Shown: positions 27,719 to 43,615, counted from the first letter of the stretch. The stretch is 64,000 nt of DNA from Rhinopithecus roxellana (GCF_007565055.1 NC_044554.1:138693463-138757462), one strand, 5' to 3'. Notes: generated from the sequence alone by a model not told the origin. Numbers and translations are program-made.

Positions 27719-28084
27719 AATTAGGGTGAATATTACTCATAATTTTTTTCTTTCTGTCTCTATTCTGTTAGTTACAAGTACTATTGAATCTTTATTCTGG
27801 GTATCTCTTAAATCTGTCCAACCCAATGCACAGCCCTAGCTGAGTGTCACTTTTCTTCATCTGGACCAATGCAACCACTTTATCACTCACTAGCCTGTAG
27901 TCTTGTTCCTCTGATCCAATCTCTTCATTGCAAATCTTTCTCTAATGAGAATTTGAATATTTAATTTCTTTTCTTAAATCCCTAAAACTCTCATGATGGA
28001 AGTTAACTCTTTAAGTGGTTTAGAATCCTCTCAATATTTCTTTCTCCTTCTGACTCTTCATTCCTTACTCCTCAATTATCTGGC
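27719..28084. other. Unclassified sequence
   Basis: Nothing coding. It may be upstream L2 sequence continuous with the next entry, but the match is too weak to assert. Confidence 0.35.
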
Positions 28085-28240
28085 TAAGTCTGGCTCATCA
28101 CTGAAGGCTTCAGTCATTTGTGTTTTTCCGCAAGATCTGTGAGAACAGAAATTGTGCTTGTACTCTGTTTATCAGTCTATCCCAGGTGCCTGGCATTAGG
28201 TAGATGCTCGGTAATGCTAAATGAATACAGGAGTGATCTG
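28085..28240 (+). mobile_element. L2 3' fragment
   Basis: GATCTGTGAGAACAGAAATTG, then CCCAGGTGCCTGGCATTAGG and GATGCTCGGTAATGCTAAATG follow the L2 3' end (small changes from CCAGCGCCTAGAACAGTGCC TGGCACATAGTAGGCGCTCAATAAATG). Clear though diverged. Confidence 0.7.
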
Positions 28241-28374
28241 GCACAGCTACATTTCTAGTCATTTCTGTTGCCTGTATCCCCTCAACTTAAACTTTATGAT
28301 CCAGTTATATTGAATTTATTTTCAGTTTTCTAAAATCATACCCTCTCATGTCTCTAGTCCTTTACACATGCTTT

Positions 28375-28610
28375 TCCCCTGCCAGGAAAGCCTTGAACTC
28401 TGCCTTTGTGGTTTTATAATAAAGTTTTTTATTCCAGCATTTACCAAACTGTTTGGAAAGTTCTAATGCATAAATCTTTATTTTCCCTGGGCATATTCTC
28501 CATGAACATGAGAACTATATCTTTGCTCGTTTAATCTCCAGCATCTAGCAGAGTGCTAGTCTGTGTTATGTGACTAATATACATTTCTGAGTGCAATAAA
28601 TGAAAGAGTG
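28375..28610 (+). mobile_element. L2 3' fragment (second copy)
   Basis: CCATGAACATGAGAACTATATC, CCAGCATCTAGCAGAGTGCT and GAGTGCAATAAATGAAAGAG again follow the L2 3' end. It lies in tandem with the preceding copy. Confidence 0.65.
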
Positions 28611-30034
28611 AGGAAACAAATTAGTACATGGAAGAAATGCATATAAGATTAAAAATATGTTAAGGTTATCTACAATGTGATGAAAATGATGATGTATTTA
28701 CATAAGAGAAAAAGTCTGAAAAGAAAAGGTTCTAAAATGTCAGCATGACCGGGTGAGTGATTAGACTGGGGTGATTTATTTTCCTACCTATATTTCTAAG
28801 TTTCTTTAATGTACATTATTAATTTTATGATATTTCAAAATATTTGGAAAACTGAAGAAAAGCACAATAAACTGGTGAATACACCAATATCATTAAATAT
28901 GTTGATGCTTTTAATGAACAGACATATTTATAATTACCTTTACAATTTCTGTTAAATGAGAGAACATCTGGGAGTTATCTGAAAAATGAAGCAAGGTAGT
29001 TAATCAAACTCTACATATGTAGATTTCAATTTTATTTTCTTTTTCTGCTAGGTGTATGAGTTTGAGATTATATCTGTCCTTCACTTGTGTGAACAGGCAG
29101 AGTTAGACAACAAACAACCTCCTTGTCAAACAGAAAGGTATAAACATACTAGATTGCACAAGCAGAACCTGACTTCCCTTCAGGCTGATCCATGCACTTA
29201 ATGAAGGACACTTGAAAACTTAGACAGGAGCTCGACAAGTCTGTGCAGTTCATCCTATGTGAACCTGACTTAAATATCTTTGTACAATTCGACGAGTTAT
29301 TTGCCCGTGGGCTCTTCTAAGCACGATCCGAAAATAAGAGTTATCTATTCATTTTGGTACAATCCACCAAAATCTTAACATCTCGAGATATCCCCTTTTA
29401 TTCCTGTAGGGATATTCCAGAAGCCAGAATGACTTTATCTGCTTAAGAACATGGATAATATCAATGAGACAGAGCCAGATAAAGGTTTTCAGGGTGTTAT
29501 ACAGCACGCGTCCTTCTCAAGATACTTAAATATTTTAGAAAATATGTTTATAAATATGTCAACTAGGATATGAGTTCTTATCCAGTTTTATTCAAAACAG
29601 ACAGATTTATATGAAAATTTCACTCTCTTGTTCTCTTAGGGTTTTATAATTCAGTGCCAATTATTGGCTGGAATCCACATCTTTCTCTCTACCTATATCA
29701 TGTACTAGACTAGTTGGTTAAGTATATACAAACTTAAATACCCCTCTCTTTTAAAAGTGAGCATCCAGCCACACTTTTATAACCGTTATACACATTAATA
29801 ACCGTTTGTTAATAAACACTAAGTGGTTTTTGACAAAAAAACTATTTTTAACCACTTTAAATATTTTGAAATGAATTACTTCTCCAATGGAGGAATGTAA
29901 AAGTTTAAGTGAACTTAGAAAGGAATATGGCATTTTAAACAGGTACTTTCCTTCTTTCATGATTTAGGTGTCCTTTAGATAGAATGTAGGTCACAATAAG
30001 AAAAAACACTGCATTTTTACTTAAACAATAATTA
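28611..30034. other. Unclassified AT-rich sequence
   Basis: No gene or repeat recognised. A 69-codon minus frame at 29751-29960 lacks any domain. Confidence 0.45.
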
Positions 30035-30210
30035 AGTTCTAGCCTTCCTTGTAACTTAATCTTGGGCAATTTACTTAATGCAGAGTCTGCTGTGTTTACC
30101 TTTAAAATGGGACAGTGACATCTATTTTTCTCATTTTACAGAATGAGTGCAAGGATAAGTGAATTATTGTAGGTGAAAGTGCTTGGCAAGTAGTTAAGCC
30201 CTATAAACAT
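30035..30210 (+). mobile_element. MIR fragment
   Basis: TTGTAACTTAATCTTGGGCAATTTACTTAATG, then CTTTAAAATGGGACAGTGAC and a GGATAAGTGAATTATTG segment follow the MIR core and tail order (TGTGACCTTGGGCAAGTTAC, TGTAAAATGGG, GGATTAAATGAG). Confidence 0.7.
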
Positions 30211-30576
30211 TTCAAGGCAGACATGATGTTAGCTATGTCAACAATAGCTTGTTTGGATTTCTTCAGCTGGATTTTTTGCTTTGCCAGCTTGTTTTGGCTC
30301 AAGCAATAATTAACCTAGACCTTAACGAGAGAGTTGGACTTGGAATAAAGACCACAAAACAGATAAGCCGATATGTATTCCAAGTCTTCAATGGTCAGAC
30401 ATAGCTGCCACCTGGGTAGTTCCAAGATATTTATGACCCCATCTTGGACATGGCTGGAAATAGATTACCTTAGATTCCCATTCACCCACTGTCTTTTTGA
30501 GGGATAGAATGAAGAATTCTATATGTGCCTATAGATACCAAGCAGCCTTATAAAAATGGCTTGGGGTTTTACATTT
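30211..30576. other. Unclassified sequence
   Basis: Nothing recognised. Confidence 0.45.
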
Positions 30577-30632
30577 GATATATATGCCATACATACGTAT
30601 GTTATATATATCATATATATGATATATGATAT
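30577..30632. repeat. AT-rich palindromic tract
   Basis: Alternating TA with exact self-complementary segments, including CATACGTATG and ATATATCATATATATGATAT. It adjoins the 5' end of the next LTR. Confidence 0.85.
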
Positions 30633-31015
30633 CGTTTGCCTCTGTTCCCACCTAAATGTCATTTCAAATTGTAATCTCCACATGTCAAAAGAGGGACCTG
30701 TAATACCCACATGTGGAGCTGGGGAAGTGATTGAACCTTATAGGGGTGGTTTTTCCCATGCTGTTCTCATGATAGTGAGAGAATTCTCATGAGAGCTGAT
30801 GGTTTTATAAGTGACAGTTTTTCCTGCACCCTCACACTCTCTTATCTCTCACCTGCCACCATGTAAGATGTGCCTTTGCTTTTTCTCTCCTTCCACTGTG
30901 ATTGTAAGTTTCCTGAGGCCTCTCCAACCATGCAGAACTGTGAGTAAATTAAACCTTCTTCAACTTATCTAGTCTTGGGTATTTCTTTATAGTAGTGTGA
31001 GAACGGACTAATACA
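30627..31015 (+). mobile_element. THE1/MST-type LTR (ERVL-MaLR), solo
   Basis: Runs from TGATATCGTTTGCCTCTG to GAACGGACTAATACA, with CCCATGCTGTTCTCATGATAG, GAGAGCTGATGGTTTTATAA and CTGCCACCATGTAAGATG in MaLR order. No interior follows, so it is a solo LTR left by recombination. It looks older than the THE1 at 15858. Confidence 0.88.
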
Positions 31016-31017
31016 GC

Positions 31018-31018
<1 letters not shown>

Positions 31019-31050
<32 letters not shown>

Positions 31051-31051
31051 C
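31019..31051. repeat. (TC)n microsatellite
   Basis: TC dinucleotide run directly after the LTR end. Confidence 0.95.
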
Positions 31052-31084
31052 TGAACCTTACATTCCATTAGATACTTATATTTT

Positions 31085-31250
31085 ACTAGATAAATATGGT
31101 ACATGTTATACCCATTTTATAAGTAAGGAAATCCAGACACAGTAGAAAAGTGACTGCTCTAAGACACCAAGTCAGTTGTTTATTTTTGTTGTAGATGGTC
31201 TTGGGTAAAAATGCAGGGAGGATTAGACTTCAGACTCCTAAATTAAAATA
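31085..31250 (-). mobile_element. MIR fragment
   Basis: ACCCATTTTATAAGTAAGGAAATCCAGACAC matches the inverted MIR core (CCCATTTTACAGATGAGGAA ACTGAGGCAC), followed by AAGTGACTGCTCTAAGACACC for AAGTAACTTGCCCAAGGTCAC. Confidence 0.65.
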
Positions 31251-32260
<1,010 letters not shown>

Positions 32261-33445
32261 AAACTTTTTTTATATATTCTAAAATTCTTCCAGGCATTTC
32301 CCCGCTTTTGTATAATAATGTTTTCCTCTCACTCAAGCCTAGTGGTCGTGGGCTTTGCTTTCTAAGAAAAGATTTTCCTAGTGCTGATTGTGTCTCTTCC
32401 TTTAGGCATTTACAAATCTAATCTATGTATGAATTCTTTGTCATCGATTTTCTCTTGACTGATTTGTATTGAACTTCTTGAATGTCTTCCCTTCTATTCC
32501 ACGTTACCTTTTTGCCTAGACTTTCTTTGGTCCGTGAATGAAGATAACCACACTGATCTTTAGAGCCAAAACTCAATATTCATCTTCCCAGGAATGTTTC
32601 ACAATTCACACACTGACTTTTTACTGTATCCTTTATCCTCAGGAATTTATTTATTCCACCTAGATCCTTGGCCTTGGCCTGGCAAGTTTAGCTTACTTCT
32701 AAATTCTTTTCACCCCAACCATAACACATTCATATACATCCACTTATGGAGCATGCATAGAACCAATAGCCTACTTATGTCAATGGGAGATTAATAATAT
32801 AAAAATGTAGGAAAGTTTTCTCCCAGAGAATCTCCTTCATTTTTAAGTATATCTGAGATCAAATAATTAATTTCATCAAATAGTTTCATCAGTGTGATTA
32901 GCATCATAAAAATAATACTTCATTGGATAGTTTAAGTCAATCATATGTAAATTTATATCTTTCAATTATTCACATAGTGTAAATGTACTATGAAAGAATT
33001 ATCAGAGGGCAGTTTAATAATTTTACTAGATTCAGGAAAATAAATTGTTGATATGACATTAAAATAAATATCTAAAATAATTATTTGGTATTCAAATATA
33101 TTCTGTACCTACGTCAGTGAAGCAAATGAATTCACATAATCTTTTCAATCACAAAGATACAGTTTTGCACATGTAAATACCCCTTTTGAGTCATCATAGA
33201 GAAACAAAATGTATTTTTTGTGATTAACTTAAATTTATATTTCTATTTTAGGAATTGGTTTAATTCTGTAAGCTTCTATAATTTTTCTTCTTATCTAAGG
33301 CTAAAATGTTTTCTGATAGTTCAGAATTCTGATATAAAAATGGGAGATTTATTCTCAACAACTATCACAATTTAATTTTCATTGCCAAGAGCAGAGTGGT
33401 AGTTTTCTCCTACGGTAACTATGAGATAATGAAGAAAAACACCAC
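32261..33445. other. Unclassified AT-rich sequence
   Basis: No gene or repeat recognised; the 66-codon frame at 32594-32794 lacks a domain. Confidence 0.45.
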
Positions 33446-33464
33446 TTTTTTTTTTTTTTTTTTT
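33446..33464. repeat. Solitary poly-T tract
   Basis: 19 T residues. Immediately right of it, minus-strand sequence reads open for 50 codons to a stop at 33476-33478 just before the tract (see findings). Confidence 0.9.
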
Positions 33465-33857
33465 GATAATACAATTTAATGGCGTAAGTATGGAAAGACT
33501 TTATATATCATGTGCTTCAAATGGTCTTCGTAGTCATCCTCTTTCACAAGAATATTTTCTCTTGCCAAGAGAAATGTAATAAAACTAAACATACTATGCA
33601 AAATAATGTGCCTGCTTTGCCACTGAATTCATGGCAAAAAGGCAGTTAGTATTTATTTTATTTTTTTCTTAGTGGGTAGATAAAATCTGAAGCCACATAA
33701 ATAAGATAATGCAAAATTTATTCATTTATTTACTCCTAGTGTGATTCTTTAGTTTGTTTTTAAAATTCCTTTGGAACACCAGTAGCCTTTGGAAAGTTAA
33801 AACTCAAGAGTGGTGAATTCTGTAAAGATGCAATTGTGTAGGTATCCCTAAATAATT
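33465..33857. other. Unclassified AT-rich sequence
   Basis: Apart from the short minus frame near 33476-33628, nothing recognised. Confidence 0.4.
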
Positions 33858-33860
33858 TCA

Positions 33861-35350
<1,490 letters not shown>

Positions 35351-35490
35351 TTATTTTTTATTTTTATTAGGGACAGGGTCTTGCTTTGTTACCTGGGGTA
35401 GTCTAGTCTCAGGCTCTTGGCTTCAAGCCATCCTCCTGCCTTGGCTCTCAAAGTGTTGGGATTACAGGCATGAGGTACCACGCCCAGCTT
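35351..35490 (-). mobile_element. Alu monomer (FLAM-like)
   Basis: A single inverted Alu arm: GGGACAGGGTCTTGCTTTGT, CAAGCCATCCTCCTGCC, AAAGTGTTGGGATTACAGGC, ending ACCACGCCCAGCTT. No second arm, so it is a free left monomer, an early form of Alu, or a decayed AluJ arm. Confidence 0.75.
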
Positions 35491-36002
35491 GATCTATCTT
35501 TTCTGAACTGATAGCTGGGTGCCAATGATAAACTTAGAGTACAGATCTCTGATGAAAATCAAGGCCTGATTACCAATTTTTTATTCCTTGCTTTTTTTTC
35601 TTAGAGACTAATATTAGTTTGAGATATCCACCTCCCAAAGTCATCAGTAATGCAATAATACTTTAAAATCATTTTCCTCTTTGCAATGTCATGTTATTTT
35701 CCTAGTACCTTGCATTAGTGAAGTTACGTAGCTCACTCTATAACAAAGACAAGACTGAGGCAGAGTGATTGTTCCATGGCTAAATAGTAAATCTTCAGTA
35801 TAGTTTGGAATAATGTTTGTATTTTTGAAGCTAGATTTTAAGTAATAGGTTATTGATATTGAAATATGAAGGAAAAAGCAGATTGGCATATTTATTGCAT
35901 ACCATTTCCCAATGGAAATATAGATTACTAATATAGCATAATCAGTAAATAAGTAGACAAATGTTAGAACAGTTTATACATAAGAAATGATTGTATTAAT
36001 CT
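35491..36002. other. Unclassified sequence
   Basis: Nothing recognised. Confidence 0.45.
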
Positions 36003-36240
36003 GTAGGTTAAGAGCATGAACTTTGGCCAGTTTTACCTCAGATGAGCCCTGACTCTTTACTTACAGACTGTGTAAAGTTGGGCAAATTACAAAGCCACTC
36101 TGGACTAAGTTGCTTCAGCTATCAAGTGGGAATAAAAGTAGAACCCACTTCATATAGTTGTTCCAGGATTAAGTGAGATTGTATCCCAAAATCCTCATTG
36201 TTATGTCTGAAATCTGTAAGTACTAAACACATGTTAACTT
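36003..36240 (+). mobile_element. MIR, nearly complete
   Basis: GGTTAAGAGCATGAACTTTG, then ACTTACAGACTGTGTAAAG, TTGGGCAAATTACAAAGCC, ATCAAGTGGGAATAAAAGTA and TTCCAGGATTAAGTGAGATT follow the MIR consensus order over most of its length. It is the best-preserved MIR in the window. Confidence 0.85.
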
Positions 36241-38384
36241 TTATTAAGAGGATTTCTAGGAAAAATGCCATCTCCTTGTGAAGTGTAGTGAAAATGGTAC
36301 ACTCCTATATCACTATATCAGTGAAAATTGATCTGTTCCTTTTGTAAAACTCATGGCGTTAACTTTCAAAAGACATAAAATTGTTAAGTGGTCTTTTGTT
36401 TTTCCTAAAACAATACCTCTAGACAATAGCTGTACAGATAACATCAGCTGTATGCAAATTTTCCAATTTTAAGGTCTGCCAGTTTAAGGTTCTCTCCTTA
36501 CCAGAGTGCTAGATATAAACTTAAAGAGCCAATAATACATCTATTTAACTGGATAAAATGATTTGTAACCATTAAACAATGACTATGAAGATGATGAGAA
36601 GACATAAAAATACTTACAGCAGAAGTGAAAAAATCAGGTAAGAAATTTGTGTGTGTGTACTATGTAAAAACGTTGCACTAGAAGGGACCCTGGTGTCCTG
36701 TTGACACAGTGACTGTGAATAAGCATTGACAGGGAATTATAGTGGTAGCCCACTAACTTAATTCAAAGCATTCTTCACATCTGACAAAACAAGTGCGGTA
36801 CCTCGCATCACCTCCTGTGTTTCTTACTACTTTTAGGAGTAGCAAGTGAAAATTTCCCAAGGGCCTAATTTAGTTCACATTAACTTGGCTGTAACTCTTC
36901 TATAGCTATCCCAGTCAGCGCTCATTCTCTGTGTATTTATCTACATGTTTCATCAAGCATGTGGCGGTAACAAGTTAAATATAAAGTCCTCCAAAGAAAA
37001 AAATAAAGAGATGTCAATGTTTAAGTGTCCTTTCTGAGCAGCACAACTTCATAATTGTGCAGTGAGTACAAAGAGATTCTGTCTTGTCTTTAAACTGTTC
37101 AGCAGCCAGACAAACTTGTTTTTATATAACAAGATTAATGGTAGGACTACAAGTACAAACCCACTTTGTGGGTCCAAACAAGCTATGAGTTTGCAAAGAT
37201 GCAAGGACACGAGAATGAGCTTGTTGGTGATATTCAGAATCCAGCAGTAAAATGACGGATGATATTACGTGTAGTTAGAATCTCCATGCCCCAAAACTCC
37301 AGACTTCTTTTTTCACCACAGAAAATAAAGTTTTATAAGGAATGTAATTTGTGAGAGAGATATATGTGTATGTGTGTGTATATATACACATACGTATACA
37401 AATACATGTAGATACACAAGGCCTATATATATAGGCACACTTATATGTATATACTTATATATATAAATGTATATATGTAATACAAAGCATGTATGAACTT
37501 CATTTCATCTTCTAATTCAGACTCTCTTACTTTTCTCCACCAAAAAGTGTAGGTCACTAATGTGAATTATATGTACTGAATGACTTTTCTGTTGGCAATG
37601 TCTAAATATATTATTCAGTCACACAATAAACCTTTACACTTCAGGAGTGCTACATTCTGTGATTACACAAAGGTGAATAGAAGATGGAATGGTACACAGG
37701 TAATACCTTCTAATGTAATGCAGAACTCTATATATGTCAACTAAAGATGTTGATGTACACATATTAAATGTAAAGATGTGATTGACAGCAAAAGTCAGTT
37801 TTTAGTTCACTTAAACAATAAAATCAAATGTTTATCATTGTAGTTAAATGTTTGTTATTTGTATATGATAGCTACTATAATATATAAAATGGTTCATGTT
37901 ACCAAAGGAAAAAATATTGCACTATAATTTATTCTTGTCATTCTTCCTGTCTGCACATACGGTCCCATTTACTTCACATGCTGTAGCATATGGAGGAATC
38001 CGAAATAGATACTAAAAAGAGTCAAATATTGCTAATGAAAAAGCATTGTCACCAAGTGTGTAAGGATGATGGCCGGCAGAGCCTTGGACTATATTTATAA
38101 AGAGACCGTTTGAAGAGTCTCTCAATTCTGCCACAACAGGTCCCCAAAGCAACAGGAAAATTAGTCATCTCCAGCTCCACTTTCCAGTGCTTGTTTTAAA
38201 GAAATTTATGCTAGCAGAAAATAATTGGAAATAACTGACCACATATTTTCAGTTCATTCACTTGACATTTGTACTTATAAAGTAGAAATAATTTAAAATT
38301 TCTGAATCATTATTTTATCTAAAAAGTTTATTAAAGGAAATCTGTTTCAATATACTGTCAAAATATGTCAAAAGACTGTCGAAT
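36241..38384. other. Unclassified AT-rich sequence
   Basis: Contains the AT/TG palindromic tract at 37351-37480. A TATA-like string near 38090-38105 has no supporting gene. Confidence 0.4.
37351..37480. repeat. AT/TG-rich tract with exact palindromes
   Basis: Includes TGTGTATATATACACA (37375-37390) and GCCTATATATATAGGC (37421-37436), each exactly self-complementary over 16 bases. Confidence 0.9.
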
Positions 38385-38505
38385 TTATTTATTTGTCCAG
38401 CATGCACTAAGACCTACCTTGTGCTTGGCACTGGTCTCAGACCTAGGGTTAAATAAAAATAAGAAATTATCTCTTTCTTCAGAAACTTACAAGCTACTAT
38501 GACTT
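38385..38505 (-). mobile_element. L2 3' fragment
   Basis: AATTTATTTATTTGTCCAGC, CTTGTGCTTGGCACTGGTCTC and AGAAACTTACAAGCTACT follow the inverted L2 3' end (AAATATTTATTGAGC, TGTGCCAGGCACTGTTCT, GGAGCTTACATTCTA). Confidence 0.65.
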
Positions 38506-38527
38506 TACCAAATATAATTCTATGTTA

Positions 38528-38539
38528 AAGAATTTATCT
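38528..38539. repeat. Target-site duplication, left copy, of the tail-less Alu
   Basis: AAGAATTTATCT immediately before the Alu 5' end; an exact second copy lies at 38785-38796, overlapping the last Alu-like bases. The left copy is preceded by TTA, matching an L1 endonuclease site of TT/AAA type. Confidence 0.85.
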
Positions 38540-38786
38540 GGCTGTGCACGGTGGCTCATGCCTGTAATCCCAGCACTGTGGGAGGCCGAGGTGGGCGGAT
38601 CACGAGGTCAGGAGGTCAAGACCATCCTGGCTACCATGGTGAAACCTCATCTCTACTAAAAATACAAAAAATTAGTCGGGTGTGGTGGTGGGTGCCTGTA
38701 ATCCTAGCTGCTTGGGAGGTTGAGGTAGGAGAATCACTTGAACCCAGGATCATGCCATTGCACTCCAGCCTGGGTGACAGAGCAAG
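38540..38786 (+). mobile_element. Alu without a poly-A tail, 3'-truncated
   Basis: Starts at the true Alu 5' end (GGCTGTGCACGGTGGCTCA) and runs to CTGGGTGACAGAGCAAG, then passes straight into the target duplication. The usual last bases (GACTCCGTCTC) and poly-A tail are missing. In the right arm about 25 bases are also missing between TTGAACCCAGG and ATCATGCC. GATCACGAGGTCAGGAG is AluY-like. The intact duplication shows the truncation happened at or before insertion. Confidence 0.92.
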
Positions 38787-38796
38787 AATTTATCTT

Positions 38797-39833
<1,037 letters not shown>

Positions 39834-42800
39834 AGGTATGATTATTTTAATGCTTTGCTCATGCATATGAGGTGGGGGAAATTATTATATAGACGTTTGC
39901 CTATGGTTTAGAATAGTTCTATCAGATAAGACCAAATACAGAAGGAATATTTTGGGAATAAATGAGATGATTGTCATCGGACACATTCAATGTTGTGGCC
40001 CCCACTTTTCCTCAGAAGTCTGGATTTATCACGAGGAATTCATATAGTTCTAGAAAAGCTGACTTTAATCTCGTTCTGAGAGTAGGAGCACATGATCAAG
40101 GCTACATCAACAGGTGATTCAGCCCCTGGGACACATTAAGTGGTTCTTGAGTGAGCATGTGATTTAAGGTAGCATATCCTAGCAAAACTGGGCCTTTGCT
40201 TGGGTTGTCAGGACAGAGTCCTTCCTGTAGGTGAAGAAGGTGGCATGTACTTCGGGGGGCTGTTGGCTCTTTTCTAACCATGAGAGGGGTTGCCTTTAGG
40301 AGGATTTAACACCATGAAAAACCAAATAGAGACGTGGATAGAAGATAGACCATAATGGCCTTTTTTTGTCATTCAGTTAAGCCTTCTTGAAATTGAATCT
40401 ACTTCTGAACTTCAGCATCATGAACCAGCAAATTACTTTTACTATTTAAGTTAATTTTAAGTTGAGTTTCTCTTAGATGCACTTAAAAAGCACTTTAATG
40501 GTTACATTCAAATATGCTGAATAATATCGTGAAAGACATGATAGCAAAGGGATTCAGACTGTAGACTGGTAGTTGAACTGGATGATCTTTAAGAATACTT
40601 TCAACCTTGTAATTTTAATATACATAAACCCAGGTTTCTGTACTCCATTACCTCATCATTGGTCTAAAAATATTAATAAGATCTTCTAAAGCCATCTATT
40701 TGCTATAAACAATGTGTATTTCAGTACACAAACTTTAGGACTATACAGTTCTTAGGTTAGTTTCATTATTGTGAATGATTATATTTTATTGTTCCCATTA
40801 ATCTAAGATGGTCCTTGAATAATTCTAATTAGAAAACATTTTTCTGAGCATGATTTTTTTCTAAAACAGTCAGTATTCAGAGCAAAAGAGCAAGATTTGG
40901 CAGAGACCTAACGTAAGATGTAGGCAACAAAGGGTTTAGCCAAGTTTTTGCCTTTATATGTTGCCCCTCCTTATTTGTTGAAAAAGAAGGCTGGATGTAT
41001 CATTTTTTATCTAAGTACTAAATGTTTCTGCTAAACAGGAACACATCTTTCTTTCTGGAATAAAATTTTTAATTGAAGCTTATTGTAATCCAACCATCTT
41101 CAAATAGTATCCTACATTGAAATTGATATAAAATATGGGAAGTCTGAAAGCACCTGGGAATCTTACAGAATAAAGTGATACATGAAGACCACCTCCAGGA
41201 TTGACTAAAGTCATATCTCTGTGGTGTCGTGAACCAAATTGACTACTTTCTCTATGAAAAGGGGATTCAGCTAGATCCTGGAGATAACCAGGGTAGAGAG
41301 CACAGTGGTGCCTTCTTAGTCTGTTGCCATCCAATGGAAGGTTGGATCATTCCTGGCATTTAAAAGAAAAAGTCTAATTCCAGGAGAGGGTCATCACCTG
41401 AGCTTGTGGGATGATTTCCAGAGCAGGATACTTGTCTTACAAAGAACGTCTGTTTTCTTCTTCCTGGAAAAAGTGTTTTGGAGCTTCACATTCTTGGCTA
41501 ATGTGCCTCCATTCCCTTTGAGCATGTGTACTTTTCTTCTGTGGGTGGTGGCATTTTTCCCTCATTAATTGTATGTTTGTTTTCAATCTTCCAGAGAAAA
41601 AGGAATTACCTAAAAACATATTCAGTATTTACATATATTTCAGTAAGCTCTTCAGTGCTTTTTAAAAGTTTTAAACCTCTTTTAGAAATAGAATATTTTG
41701 TCTAGTTTTTGTGCTTGATCAGTATGAGTCATGAGGAGTAAGGACTGGATTTGGGGAGATGAGTTAATAGACTTCATAGTGCCACTGATACCAGGCCTGG
41801 GTTCTCAAAAGTAGAGTTTTATGTAGTTCTCAAGAGTATAAGTTATTCTATTGTGACGACCCCAGAAATCATTTTAAATAGTTTCTCAACACCTCTTTTT
41901 ATTTAGCATTTTATTCATTTTCTATAAATAGTTTAAAGACATTAGTAGGATTTACTGTTGTTATTTTATGTTGTTTTATATACACATTGAGAGAACAGAA
42001 CGGGACCATATTTTAGGTTAAAGTTCAGTCTACAGGCAAAGGCTTCTACTTCTGTATGAAATACACTGGAAAATTTAATCTAAGGAAATTGCTTATGTCA
42101 GCAGCTGTCACAAAATGTGTGGCCTGCTTTGGAATCTGGAGCAGCTGACATACTGAAATACTATTTCTTTTTTTATGAGGAAATAAGAATATCAGTGGAA
42201 TCTGTTTTCTTTGAAGTGCTTCAGCCATTTTATTTCTAATTTCAGATCTCAACAGCCTGTTTGGGATGACTAAATGAGGCAGAGAATATTCCAATGAGCC
42301 CTTAATATCTGAGGTATTCCCTAGATATTTTTTAAACATAGCTGGGTGGGGAACATCCATTCATTATGCCAGATGCCATAGTGTTCACAGGGAAAACATG
42401 CTCCCAGGCTTCTGTGAAGGTTACATAGGTTTTCTACAAAATGATTTATTGGTGGTTTCCTAGAAGGAACATGGACTCTTCACTCCATCACCTGACACTT
42501 TACGCCATTTTCCCCAAGCTACACCCTGTTACTAGACTAGCCCTTCTCAGGTTTCCCAATGTGTTATTTTCTCCCATTGCTCAAATACCTTGGGAATCTT
42601 CATTTCTGGAAGAAGGCTTTCCTAATTAAGAATGGTTAACTATGCAAGGGATGTTTTCCCACAAATGCAGAGGCCTAGACTTCCTAAGTGTACCTGTAAT
42701 TTTGTTTTTACATAATAGATCTGTTTTAATTTATTTATCTCTTTAAATTACTGACCCCATGTATGTACACTTTACACAGCTGGTCATCTTGTGTGTCTTC

Positions 42801-42984
42801 TGAATTAAAAAATAACAGTGCAACGAGATGAACCTTGGGATGGAAATTAGAGGATAACCTAGCTTTTGATCCACTTTATGTCCTAAGCTCACAGCAGAGT
42901 GGCCAACGGTAGGCTGTGTTTTGACAGATCTAGAAGAGCCTGATATTGTAACTGCTAAGAATACAGGTTTATTAATACCATATA
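39834..42984. other. Unclassified sequence
   Basis: No repeat family firmly recognised. A weak L2-like pattern may occur at about 42560-42780. Frames at 41080-41334, 41437-41619, 42046-42360 and 42441-42629 (60-104 codons) have no domain or context. Confidence 0.4.
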
Positions 42985-43145
42985 CAAGAATTTTTAGTGA
43001 CTTCAGGTATGTTTCTTACACATCACGCCACTTTACTGATCTGTAAACTGAGTACGGTATGGTGCCTTCTTCAGAGGACTTTTGTGAGGTTAAATGGAAA
43101 CAATGCACATAAAGTACTTAGCATAATGTTAACTATTATTAATAC
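42985..43145 (+). mobile_element. MIR fragment
   Basis: TACTGATCTGTAAACTGAG, a TTTTGTGAGGTTAAATGGAAA segment and CATAAAGTACTTAGCATAATG follow the MIR 3' half (CTCATCTGTAAAATGGG, GTGAGGATTAAATGAG, TAAAGCGCTTAGAACAGTG). Confidence 0.65.
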
Positions 43146-43244
43146 AATTATCCAACCTCTAGTCAGTGAAAAAATCTCCTCAAACTACATCACAGTCATC
43201 AATATAAGAAAGTAAATGTCACGAGGAAAGATAAAACAATGACA

Positions 43245-43540
43245 GGCCGGGCGTGGTGGCTCATGCCTGTAATCCAGCACTTTGGGAGGCTGAGGCAGGC
43301 AGATCACAAGGTCAAGAGATCGAGACCATCCTGGCCAACACGGTGAAACACCCTTGTGTATTAAAAATACAAAAATTAGCTGTGCGTGGTGGCACGCATC
43401 TGTAGTCCTAGCTACTTGGGAGGCTGAGGCAGGAGAATTGCTTGAACCTGGGAGGCAGAAGTTGCAGTGTACAGAGGTCACACCACTGCCCTACAGCTTG
43501 GTGACAGAGCGAGACTCTAACTCAAAAAAAAAAAAAAAAA
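43245..43540 (+). mobile_element. Alu, full length
   Basis: From GGCCGGGCGTGGTGGCTCA to a 17-base A tail. GAGATCGAGACCATCCTGGC is AluY-like. ATGACA on both sides (ACAATGACA left, GCGATGACA right) suggests a target duplication. Confidence 0.96.
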
Positions 43541-43615
43541 GCGATGACATGAACAATAGTCACTTTTCTTTGAAAAAAACTAAAAAAAAAAAAAAATGTT
43601 TGGAATAGCACAGGC

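Noticed and set aside
38085..38110. TATA-box-like string as a promoter
   Set aside because: AT-rich DNA gives such strings often; no initiator, exon or CpG island nearby.
42046..42360. 104-codon minus frame as a possible gene
   Set aside because: No recognisable domain, and length is ordinary for chance in this composition.
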